Positions 54,912 to 62,464 of a stretch of 62,464 nucleotides of DNA are shown here, piece by piece. Made by a program: the position numbers and the translations under genes. How positions within the stretch are numbered: the stretch's first letter is position 1; each line of letters begins with the position of its first letter. This DNA is from Lyngbya confervoides BDU141951 (GTDB lineage Bacteria > Cyanobacteriota > Cyanobacteriia > Thermosynechococcales > Thermosynechococcaceae). The notes beneath the pieces were generated by a model. It was given only the letters and a program-made list of their open reading frames with translations, was not told the DNA's origin and did no database searches. The stretch covers positions 1-62,464 of the forward strand of contig NZ_JTHE03000106.1 of assembly GCF_000817775.3 (NCBI RefSeq), read 5' to 3'.

Positions 54912-56090
54912 TCAGGCAGCTTGCTCATGATGAGGACGATTGCTGACTTGAATAGGAACTTGAGACGATGCCCTTGTATCCAACTGACTGGCAATTAATA
55001 AATCACTGAGATTCTTAATCAAATAATTGCTTTCACTAAATGCCCGCTCCGATTCCAGACAAAATACTTGATGAGCCGCATGGAACTCATTCAGCAGAGA
55101 TTCTCGCTTCCTACCGAGGAAGAGCTGAGCAATTTCCTGATAGGTATCAACGAGTCGTTGAACCACTTGACAACGATCATCAGACGCCATGATGATATCA
55201 GCATAAAGAGCCGTATCCTGGGCAAATAATCGACTAACCATATTGATTTCCATACGATAGATGGGACTAGCAAACTCAAGACTGCGATTAATATCGATAT
55301 TTTCCCGTGCTAGAAAGACCCCCAGACATAAGGTGGAAAAATGGCGCACTGCCTGCACCACAACCATCATCTGGTCATGCTCTTCAGTAGATGCCATCAC
55401 TAATTGACCACCATCCTGTTCAATGAGGTCTAACAACCATTGAAATGTTGCATCATGACGACCAGGACAAACAACGACTTTCTGAGCCATAAATGATTGA
55501 ACACCAGGACCAAACATCGGATGTAGTCCCATTACAGGCCCTTGATGAGCCTTTAACATGGCTTTTACAATTGGAGCTTTAACACTAGCAATATCAGCCA
55601 GAGCTGTTCCCGGAGATAAATATTGGGCAACTTGATAAGCTAAAGGCTCGGTCAAATGTAATGGGACACAAAGTAACACCAGATCGACATCGGCCAGCAA
55701 CTCAGCGGCCGATGACCAGTTATCCCGTTCCAGAACCTTAACCATGTGACCGGCTGCAGTAAAGCGTTGGCAGAAGAATCGCCCCATGACTCCACGACCA
55801 CCAACAACAGCAATCCGTCGTGCCGTCCCTAGGGTAGCACTCTGTGATTGTTGTAGCGTAGCGGCGGCGGTACATCCAGTGACCAGGGTCTCCCAGAGGT
55901 GTTCTGGTACGTCGTACTGCTTCAAGCAGGCTTGTCGTGTTTGAAGTTGCTGCTGCAATGACAGCGCGTGTCCCCTTGCAAATTGCGAATTCCCTATCAG
56001 AGCAATCCGTTGTTGCAGAAGATAAATCAGGGCAGCGTCAATGGATTCGAGATCAGTTTCTAGGGCTTGAACTTGTTCGGCGGTAAACAT
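54912..56090 (-). CDS. tyrA: Chorismate mutase-like/prephenate dehydrogenase (T-protein type TyrA)
   Basis: 392 residues, similar to the E. coli T-protein over its length. Residues 1-85 match the AroQ chorismate mutase helix bundle but have lost key residues (equivalents of E. coli P-protein Arg11, Lys39, Asp48 and Glu52 appear as Glu, Arg, Gln and Gln). Residues 90-370 are the NAD-dependent dehydrogenase with R-R-I-A-V-V-G-G-R-G-V-M-G, G-L-H-P-M-F-G-P (catalytic His) and the prephenate-binding R-M-E-I-N-M-V-S-R-L-F-A-Q-D. It should convert prephenate to 4-hydroxyphenylpyruvate. It has a GAGG ribosome binding site and lies 151 bp downstream of the NRPS-like gene. Most cyanobacteria use a shorter arogenate dehydrogenase, so this looks like a specialised, acquired copy. 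Confidence 0.88.
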   Translation of the reverse strand: MFTAEQVQALETDLESIDAALIYLLQQRIALIGNSQFARGHALSLQQQLQTRQACLKQYDVPEHLWETLVTGCTAAATLQQSQSATLGTARRIAVVGGRGVMGRFFCQRFTAAGHMVKVLERDNWSSAAELLADVDLVLLCVPLHLTEPLAYQVAQYLSPGTALADIASVKAPIVKAMLKAHQGPVMGLHPMFGPGVQSFMAQKVVVCPGRHDATFQWLLDLIEQDGGQLVMASTEEHDQMMVVVQAVRHFSTLCLGVFLARENIDINRSLEFASPIYRMEINMVSRLFAQDTALYADIIMASDDRCQVVQRLVDTYQEIAQLFLGRKRESLLNEFHAAHQVFCLESERAFSESNYLIKNLSDLLIASQLDTRASSQVPIQVSNRPHHEQAA

Positions 56091-56241
56091 GGGTTTTCCT
56101 CGTTAAGAACCAACCTTGAATGGATTAAACTGCTCTAGAAAATTTAAAAACATAATGTAATCAGCAGTTAGACTTTCACGCATCTCCTAGGTGAGATAGT
56201 ACGTCCCTGAGGGTGGACAATCTACTAGGGTTGACAATCTA

Positions 56242-59200
56242 CTAGGGTTGCACATTCTCCAGTACTTCTCTAATCCTTGGTCCTAGTATCTGTAAACTCT
56301 TTGGCCGATAAAGTAGGGACTCGCCATGAACCCCCGGCACGTCGAAAATTTTTAATTCACCCTCAATAACCTTGCTCCAGCCCAAGGTAGGTTCAGGGTA
56401 ACAACCGGGGGGTTGTTGGCTAGCCCGGAACAGCACAGCAGAACCGGAATACGGTTCTGGGTTATAATTCAGAAATGCTTTGACAGTGGCTTCCTGCACT
56501 CGCTGATAGCGTTGAGGCAGGGAGCGACCACTATCTAGGTAGAACCGGGGCACCACAAACGCCCACGGCGTATATCTCAGGAGATTCAGGGTGATAGCCT
56601 CGATTTGATTGAGCGGCCAGTTCAGGCTACTGGATACTGATTTTTGGGATTGAGCCGAGGACGCTTCGGGCTGGTCAGCATCCGTCGTCAGAGCTGGTGC
56701 CAGTCCAGACGGGAGGTGGCTGTTTCGTTGGGATATAGGGGAATCTGTCAGGAGAGAGGTGGTTGCTTGTTTGATATCAGGTTTCCCTCGGTTCAGTTTC
56801 TTCTGGATTAAAGCAGGCAGACGTTTGACACCCATCAACAAGGCATAAGGCAGCAGAGAAAAGAAACGGGGCACTACGGGCAAAAGCTTGGGATAACCAG
56901 GACCAAGGGAGTCGATCATAGCTAGGAGTGAGACTTCATGACCCTTTCCTTGCAATATTCGGGCAATTTCAACAGCAATCATACCGCCTACCGATAATCC
57001 AAGCAGATAATAGGGGCCTTTAGGTTGCGCCTTAAGGATGTGTTCAACGTAGATGCCGGCCATTTCTCCCAGCCGAGTAATGGGAGCACCTCCATTTAAT
57101 CCAACGGCCTGCAACCCGTAGAGAGGTTGATCCTCGCCCAAGTAAGGCACCAACTCTCGATACATAAGAATATTGCCCCCAGCTCCATGAATACAGAAGA
57201 TTGGGGGGTTGTTGCCATTGGGCTGAACGGCCACTAAGGGAGACCATTCCTTTATTTCTGTATTGTCCTGAATCAGAAATGCCAGTTGTTCAATGGTTTG
57301 AGCCGTGAACAGAGTGGACAGAGGTAGATTTGTGCCTAGAACATAATCAATTTGAGCGAAGAGTTTGGCCGCTTGAATGGAAGTGCCACCCAGTTCAAAG
57401 AAACTGTCGCAGACACCAACTCGGGGAATGCCTAACACATCCTGCCAGATTTGCACCAGCTTCTGTTCGACTTCGGTGCGGGGATTCACTAGATCGTTAC
57501 TGGTAGAGGAACCCAGGGTCAGCAACTGCGGCCGATCGATCACACCAATGTCAGTGAGGGGCATCTCTGGTAAGTGATGGATGGTGCAGGAACTGAGGAT
57601 ACCGAAGCAATCATACACTCCCATCTCCGCCGATTCCACTTCTAACCCCTGCTTTCGATCCCGCAAGGTGACATAAGCCGTCAGAGATTGCATCGACACA
57701 GATGGTGCTTCCAGATATTGCTGAACATTGCGGCGAGTGCCATCCAGACCAATCCAGAGATGCCGCTGGCCGTTTTGCAGACTGCCAATAAAAGATTGCA
57801 ACCCCTGTTCTGGGGGAATGGTATAGAAGCCCTGGATGCGGGAAAACTCCTTCATTTCGTAGCCCTGGCTCATACCCACGTCATCCCACATACTCCAGGA
57901 GAAGCAGTAGCTATCTACCGAACTGTGGTGATGCAAAGTATGGGCAAAGGCATCGAGAAACCGGTTGGCTGCGGCATAGGCACCCCCCCGATTGCCGCCA
58001 AAGAAGCCATTCACAGACGAGAAAGTGATAAACAGAGCACCGGGTTGGTTAGCGACAAGTTGGTAGAGCGATCGCGCCCCCGTCACCTTGGGATAGAGCA
58101 CCGCCGCAAGGCTATCACGGGTTTCCTCCAGCACCGAGTGATCCGAAGCCACCCCAGCTAAATGCACCACCCCATGCAACGGTTGTTGCCACTGCGCACA
58201 GGCATTGGCCACCATCTGTTTGACTTGGGCTACATCGCCCAGGTCAACCGCACCGTATTGAATCTGTCCCCCCAAGGCTTCTAGCTCTTGATAGGCAGCA
58301 ATACGTTGCGCTAGAGCAGCATCTTGAACTTCGTTCCAGGTTGATCGTTCCGGTAGCGGAGTACGGCCCAATAACAGTAACCGAGCCTCAAAGGTGGATA
58401 GCAGATAACGGGCAACTTCTACACCGACACCACCTAAACCACCGCTGAGCACATACATTCCCCCCTTTTGAAAGGGAATGGGCTGTTGTGGCTGCTCTGA
58501 CCAGTTCACAGACTCTAAGCGGGGCACCCAGCGGCTTCCCATGCGATAGGCCACTTCGATATCCGTGAATCGAGCTACCAGTTCGGCCCGAATCCATCGC
58601 ACGGCATCGGTGTCTGCATCCGTGGGTAAATCTAGGTGGTGACAGTCTAACCAGGACATTTCTTGGGTGGCCGATTTGAGAAATCCGAGGACGGTGGCCC
58701 GTTCTGCAATGACTGCATCTGTGTCGAGAACAGATTGGGTCTGGGTGCTGGCCATCAGCACTGACACGGGGGTATCTTCCCCCTGAACCGACGCTAGAGC
58801 CTGCACCAGGAAGAGCAGGCTGTACAAGCTGGAATCCAGGGCATCGGCGTGCCCCTGAAGAGGATCTGCGGATGATTCCAGAGACCAGAGGTGGATGACC
58901 TGGGTGACGGGCATCCCGGTTTGATTTATAGCAGCGATGAGTTGTTGATAGTGACCCGATTGGCTAGGGTCAATCTGGTAGTGATTATTGTCCAACATCA
59001 GAAATGTTGAACTAGTTTCAGCAATCACACAGGTTTGTCCGGAATCCGTCAGGACTGCTTGCAGATGCGTGCCAATGGTGCCAGCATCCCGGAAAATCAG
59101 GGTGTGACCTTGTGCAATCTCAGGCTTCAGAGTAGTGATCTGCTTCTGCCGCCAGGTTTTCTGATAAAACCAGTCGGGTAGAGTATTAGCGTTAGCCAGC

Positions 59201-61548
59201 AGCAGATCCACTTGTTTAAGGATGGGGTCGAATTCCCCAGCCTCGAACTGTTTGCTGAGTTGCGATCGCTGAATCTTGCCGATAGCAGTTTTGGGAATGA
59301 CACTTCTCTCAACAGGAATCAGATAGGTCGGATTAATTCCTACTTTTGCCACCACCGTTTGCCTCACTGTCCGAATCACCTCTGTCAGGTCAGTATCATT
59401 AGTGGTCGTGACATGGAAGAAAATCGCCAGATCTTCCGTAGACCCGACGCCATCCCGCACCGCACAAGCTGCCGTGTATGACACGTCAATATCATCCAAT
59501 TCTTCAACCACCGCCTCAATTTCGTGGTTATAGTAGTTGGCTCCATTGATGATGATAGTTTCCTTGGCCCTTCCCGAAATCACCAGATGTCCGTTAGACA
59601 GGAAGCCTAGATCACCCGTATCAAACCAACCCTCCTCTAAGAAAACCTCTTGGTTCACAGCCGGATTTTTATAGTAACCAGGAGACACAGCATCGCCTTT
59701 GACTTGCAGGCGACCAATAGTATCTTCCATCAACACCTGATCCTGGCTATCCACAATCCGAATTGAAACCCCTGGGATCACTGGCCCCAAATCTGTAAAA
59801 ACGGAACAGTTGGGATGTTCGGGGCTGACACGCTTGATTTTGCCCTGAAGGGAGAGTTTGTCGACGATATGGCGAGTAATAGCTTCGGCTTCAGTAGGCT
59901 GATAGTAGGTAATACCAGACCCCATTTCTGCCATGCCAAAGGCGGGGCGGATGGCGGTGTTCTTAAAACCATACCCGGACAGATTGTCGATGAAATCTTC
60001 CACGGCAGTGGAGGACACTGCCTCTCCGGCAGTGAGCAGGGACTTGACACAGGATAAATCCCAAGAGTGCTCAGCATCCTCCTTGAGGGCATCGTTGACC
60101 AGGGCATAGGCAAAGTTAGGTGCCCAGCTATGGGTAATCCGATAGCGATCAATCAGATCGAGCCAGTTCAGGGGCGATCCCAGGACGTACTCCTTAACGG
60201 TATACACCAGGGTGCAGCCAAGATACAAACAACGTACATGCCAGTCCGAAATACTGCCAATGTGGTCAAAAGGTAGCCAGTTGAGGATGACATCATCGGC
60301 GGTGTGGTGACACAGCACATTGGTGCCGATGGCTCGGGAAATCAGGTTCCAGTGGGTCAAACCGATACACTTGGGCATTCCGGTGCTGCCGGAGGTGAGG
60401 TTGAAGAATGCTAGGTCATGGGGCTGACAGGAATGATACTCTGGATTCGGTTCGTGAGCCCTGAGGCAGTCAATGCCGCGAATGGTTAACGCGTCTGCCG
60501 GAAGCCACTGGGAAAGCTGCTGGGCGGGTGCTAGGTTACTGGCTCCCGTGAGAATTAGCGGATTGTCCAGCAGCTTCCAGACATTACAAAGCTTCTCTAC
60601 ACCACTGTTGGCGTCGTGGTAGTTGGGGGGCAGACTCATGATTACGGGGATGAAGCCTCCCAATACGCAGCCCCAGAAGGCAGGAATGATGTCCTGAGTG
60701 AGTTCCAATTGAAAGATGACTTTATCCTGGGGGGTTAACCCTAGGCTACGTAATCCGGCCAAAATCCGCTCTGCCTCTGCCAGCAAATCTGCGTAGGACT
60801 GTTGACTTTCAGTACCATCGGGGGCGAGGTAGATAATGCGTTCCCCCGCAACTTCACGGGCCGCCCGGATTAACAATTCTGGTAAGGTCTGCAAATCATG
60901 AGCATCTGCCGGCAAGTCGCCCCCGTAGGCTAGAGCGGGAATCTGGGAAGCAACTTCCTCTGCGTCAGGAACGTCCGATGCCTCTGCTATTGGCTTCGCT
61001 CCAGGAAATAGATCGGGTTCGATAGTGAGAGATGTTTTCCAGTTTGGCAACAGATCGGAGAGGTGCATCACAGAGGGTCGGGCCATCGTGGGTTGTGGGA
61101 CAACGGCCACCTGATCCACATTGTCTAGAGATTGGAGAGTAGTTTCCCATCGCTGTATCAGGTCGGAGTCAATCACTTCGGCGATAACGAGCGATTCTTC
61201 ATCAACCTGCCCATCTACTGTGAGGGGAATACTAGACAGGGCAACATAGTGCTGGGGAATAAACGCTGGCGGCAGGAGGTTCTCCAGATGGGCAGTCAGA
61301 CGTTCTGGAGAAAACGGCTCAGAGACGACAACATACCCAACAAACGTTTGATGGGCTGCCTGATCTCGTCGATGCAGTACTATACAGTCTTCAACGGATG
61401 ATTCCTCAAGTAAGACTGTAGCAATGATTTGAGCATCCGAAATACTGGCAACATCCTGGTGCGATCGCTGTGCTAACAGGTTGCGTAAACCAACAATAAA
61501 TCTTTCTTTCTCACCGATATCAGCATTACGGCTGCCTAATAAAACCAT
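56242..61548 (-). CDS. NRPS-like enzyme A-KR-PCP-TE, AerA-like loading module with thioesterase
   Basis: 1768 residues. Residues 45-135 resemble an extra, catalytically incomplete adenylation C-subdomain. The A domain follows at about 225-660 (A3 motif L-T-S-G-S-T-G-M-P-K at 384-393, G-W-F-D-T-G-D-L near 640), with its C-subdomain at 670-770 (Lys758). A ketoreductase lies at about 1030-1210 (G-G-L-G-G-V-G at 1036-1042; Ser1178, Tyr1191, Asn1195), a carrier domain at 1355-1428 (Ser1390 in L-G-G-T-S) and a thioesterase at 1447-1768 (Ser1519 in G-L-S-V-G-G). A-KR-carrier modules activate alpha-keto acids and reduce them to alpha-hydroxy acids; AerA of aeruginosin synthesis does this with aryl pyruvates. 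No condensation domain is present. The start has a strong ribosome binding site (AAGGAG, seven bases). The keto acid is inferred, not shown. Confidence 0.88.
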   Translation of the reverse strand: MVLLGSRNADIGEKERFIVGLRNLLAQRSHQDVASISDAQIIATVLLEESSVEDCIVLHRRDQAAHQTFVGYVVVSEPFSPERLTAHLENLLPPAFIPQHYVALSSIPLTVDGQVDEESLVIAEVIDSDLIQRWETTLQSLDNVDQVAVVPQPTMARPSVMHLSDLLPNWKTSLTIEPDLFPGAKPIAEASDVPDAEEVASQIPALAYGGDLPADAHDLQTLPELLIRAAREVAGERIIYLAPDGTESQQSYADLLAEAERILAGLRSLGLTPQDKVIFQLELTQDIIPAFWGCVLGGFIPVIMSLPPNYHDANSGVEKLCNVWKLLDNPLILTGASNLAPAQQLSQWLPADALTIRGIDCLRAHEPNPEYHSCQPHDLAFFNLTSGSTGMPKCIGLTHWNLISRAIGTNVLCHHTADDVILNWLPFDHIGSISDWHVRCLYLGCTLVYTVKEYVLGSPLNWLDLIDRYRITHSWAPNFAYALVNDALKEDAEHSWDLSCVKSLLTAGEAVSSTAVEDFIDNLSGYGFKNTAIRPAFGMAEMGSGITYYQPTEAEAITRHIVDKLSLQGKIKRVSPEHPNCSVFTDLGPVIPGVSIRIVDSQDQVLMEDTIGRLQVKGDAVSPGYYKNPAVNQEVFLEEGWFDTGDLGFLSNGHLVISGRAKETIIINGANYYNHEIEAVVEELDDIDVSYTAACAVRDGVGSTEDLAIFFHVTTTNDTDLTEVIRTVRQTVVAKVGINPTYLIPVERSVIPKTAIGKIQRSQLSKQFEAGEFDPILKQVDLLLANANTLPDWFYQKTWRQKQITTLKPEIAQGHTLIFRDAGTIGTHLQAVLTDSGQTCVIAETSSTFLMLDNNHYQIDPSQSGHYQQLIAAINQTGMPVTQVIHLWSLESSADPLQGHADALDSSLYSLLFLVQALASVQGEDTPVSVLMASTQTQSVLDTDAVIAERATVLGFLKSATQEMSWLDCHHLDLPTDADTDAVRWIRAELVARFTDIEVAYRMGSRWVPRLESVNWSEQPQQPIPFQKGGMYVLSGGLGGVGVEVARYLLSTFEARLLLLGRTPLPERSTWNEVQDAALAQRIAAYQELEALGGQIQYGAVDLGDVAQVKQMVANACAQWQQPLHGVVHLAGVASDHSVLEETRDSLAAVLYPKVTGARSLYQLVANQPGALFITFSSVNGFFGGNRGGAYAAANRFLDAFAHTLHHHSSVDSYCFSWSMWDDVGMSQGYEMKEFSRIQGFYTIPPEQGLQSFIGSLQNGQRHLWIGLDGTRRNVQQYLEAPSVSMQSLTAYVTLRDRKQGLEVESAEMGVYDCFGILSSCTIHHLPEMPLTDIGVIDRPQLLTLGSSTSNDLVNPRTEVEQKLVQIWQDVLGIPRVGVCDSFFELGGTSIQAAKLFAQIDYVLGTNLPLSTLFTAQTIEQLAFLIQDNTEIKEWSPLVAVQPNGNNPPIFCIHGAGGNILMYRELVPYLGEDQPLYGLQAVGLNGGAPITRLGEMAGIYVEHILKAQPKGPYYLLGLSVGGMIAVEIARILQGKGHEVSLLAMIDSLGPGYPKLLPVVPRFFSLLPYALLMGVKRLPALIQKKLNRGKPDIKQATTSLLTDSPISQRNSHLPSGLAPALTTDADQPEASSAQSQKSVSSSLNWPLNQIEAITLNLLRYTPWAFVVPRFYLDSGRSLPQRYQRVQEATVKAFLNYNPEPYSGSAVLFRASQQPPGCYPEPTLGWSKVIEGELKIFDVPGVHGESLLYRPKSLQILGPRIREVLENVQP

Positions 61549-62146
61549 GTTACACTCCTTAGCCTGAATGATATAAACACTCCCCCGCTTTCATCACTGT
61601 TTTAGAGATCCAAACAATATCTTGCCGATCAAATAAACTACTCTGACAGTTTTGGAATTTAAAAATATAAAATCTTTCATGAAAATTATTCAATCTCTAG
61701 AACAGTTTGGCATTGAAAATCTCTATTAGAAAAACACGTCAATACAAGAGCAAATCGCTCCATAAACCCTACGCAAGCAGGCAGGAAATGTATAAATCAG
61801 ACAAGATAAATCGAAATCTCACAGTTCAAAGATTTTAGGCTTATGTTTGTGCAGCTTGGCTGAGAAATCCAAGGCTCACATACTTAGCACTTATTCTGAC
61901 ACAATCTCAAGTCCTAACAATTCTGCCTACCCACTTAAAAACACGAATTGATCTACAGGAAATCATGAATTTCTTTCTAAAAATGTACTCAACTAGCAAA
62001 AATATTCTTTCAACCTGATCTATAAAGTCTACATCCAGCTTGTTGTATAAGCCATATAATTGGACGGTTTTAATTTATTCAGGGTCATATGTGCTAAGGT
62101 TCTAAGTCTGTAGACACAAGAAGATATGTGGTAAATAGTTACATTC
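61549..62146. other. Long AT-rich upstream region of the NRPS-like gene
   Basis: About 600 bp between the NRPS-like start and the stop of the His-rich protein gene. It contains the ribosome binding site of the NRPS-like gene (AAGGAG on the minus strand near 61556-61561) and presumably its promoter. No other gene, repeat or terminator is evident to me. Confidence 0.45.
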
Positions 62147-62464
62147 CTAAACTTTCATCGGCTTATCTCCCACATCGCTACACAAAGGAGAAATTAAATC
62201 ACCATACAACTTATTAGTCAGACTTTTGGTCATGTAATGTTCACGATCATCTGCACTTACTGCGTGGTCTAAATGATCATCCATGCCTCCAGTCATATCC
62301 CCCATGTCGTGGTCTGAATGATCATGCTCTGAATGATCACCCATGCCTCCGGTCATATCTCCCATGTCGTGGTCTGAATGATCGTGTTCTGAATGATCCT
62401 CGTCCGTATCGCAGAGACAGGTCTCATCGTGCTGATGATCATGATCGTGCTCTGAATGATCATC
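62147..62464 (-). CDS. His/Asp/Met-rich repeat protein, C-terminal part (runs off window)
   Basis: The frame is open from the window edge (62464), so at least 105 codons are present and the N-terminus is missing. The visible part is His/Asp/Glu-rich, then carries two 20-residue repeats of the type D-H-S-E-H-D-H-S-D-H-D-M-G-D-M-T-G-G-M, and ends with a non-repetitive tail (Y-M-T-K-S-L-T-N-K-L-Y-G-D-L with C-S-D-V-G-D-K-P-M-K-V). A C-L-C pair occurs before the repeats. Clusters of His, Asp and Met suggest binding of copper, zinc or nickel. No family can be named from the fragment. An internal ATG at 62365 is not a likely start. Confidence 0.75.
   Translation of the reverse strand, partial: DDHSEHDHDHQHDETCLCDTDEDHSEHDHSDHDMGDMTGGMGDHSEHDHSDHDMGDMTGGMDDHLDHAVSADDREHYMTKSLTNKLYGDLISPLCSDVGDKPMKV
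62279..62398 (-). repeat. Two tandem 60-bp coding repeats in the His-rich protein
   Basis: Two adjacent 60-bp units encode D-H-S-E-H-D-H-S-D-H-D-M-G-D-M-T-G-G-M plus one residue, with only a few base changes. A shortened, degenerate start of a third unit lies towards the window edge. Confidence 0.8.

Overview
The window looks like a chromosomal segment of a cyanobacterium. The HIP1 octamer GCGATCGC recurs through most of it, and several gene families are typical of or restricted to cyanobacteria: a valyl-tRNA synthetase with a CAAD membrane-anchor domain, a cyanoexosortase/PEP-CTERM set with an HpsJ-like protein, a methylglyoxal-synthase-like/lipid-kinase fusion, and an Ala/Pro-rich small protein. 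No tRNA, rRNA, CRISPR array or intact transposase gene was recognised. The species cannot be named from the sequence alone.

Layout. (1) 1-2.5 kb: the 3' part of a NACHT-type defence ATPase followed by a decayed DUF4351 gene on the other strand and non-coding debris. (2) 2.6-32 kb: GC-rich core-type genes: lipid kinase fusion, MscS channel, Fcy1-like cytosine deaminase, histidine phosphatase, TSUP transporter, cysteine desulfurase, pentapeptide protein, ene-reductase, cation/proton antiporter with stress-protein domains, U32 peptidase, J-domain protein, acyltransferase, methyltransferase, a receiver protein without its phosphorylatable Asp, a Ser/Thr kinase, ValRS-CAAD, YlqD-like protein, acyl-ACP/CoA synthetase and GlmU. 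(3) 32-41 kb: an AT-rich, HIP1-free island. A four-gene operon (PEP-CTERM protein, cyanoexosortase, exosortase-associated protein, HpsJ-like protein) lies between two inverted, nearly identical 99-bp mobile repeats. Two other repeat families, a WecG/TagA glycosyltransferase and a sulfotransferase are also here. (4) 39.4-54.9 kb: a polysaccharide locus on the minus strand with a Wzy/ligase-type protein, six glycosyltransferases, three more sulfotransferases, a membrane acyltransferase and a Wzx-type flippase. It plausibly builds a sulfated, acylated exopolysaccharide. The priming transferase and the export machinery are not in view. (5) 54.9-61.5 kb: a TyrA-type (chorismate mutase/prephenate dehydrogenase) gene directly downstream of a 1768-residue A-KR-PCP-TE enzyme that resembles the alpha-keto-acid loading module of aeruginosin synthetase. 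(6) The last 0.3 kb: the C-terminal end of a His/Asp/Met-rich repeat protein that runs off the window.

How the genes may work together. The most striking candidate system is region 5. TyrA would make 4-hydroxyphenylpyruvate. The NRPS-like enzyme would activate an aryl-alpha-keto acid, reduce it on its carrier domain to an aryl-lactate and release it with its thioesterase. TyrA carries a chorismate mutase domain that has lost most catalytic residues, and it lies 56 bp upstream of the flippase gene. A link between a small aryl acid and the neighbouring polysaccharide is therefore possible but unproven. GlmU supplies UDP-GlcNAc, a precursor for the WecG-type transferase and for the polysaccharide locus.
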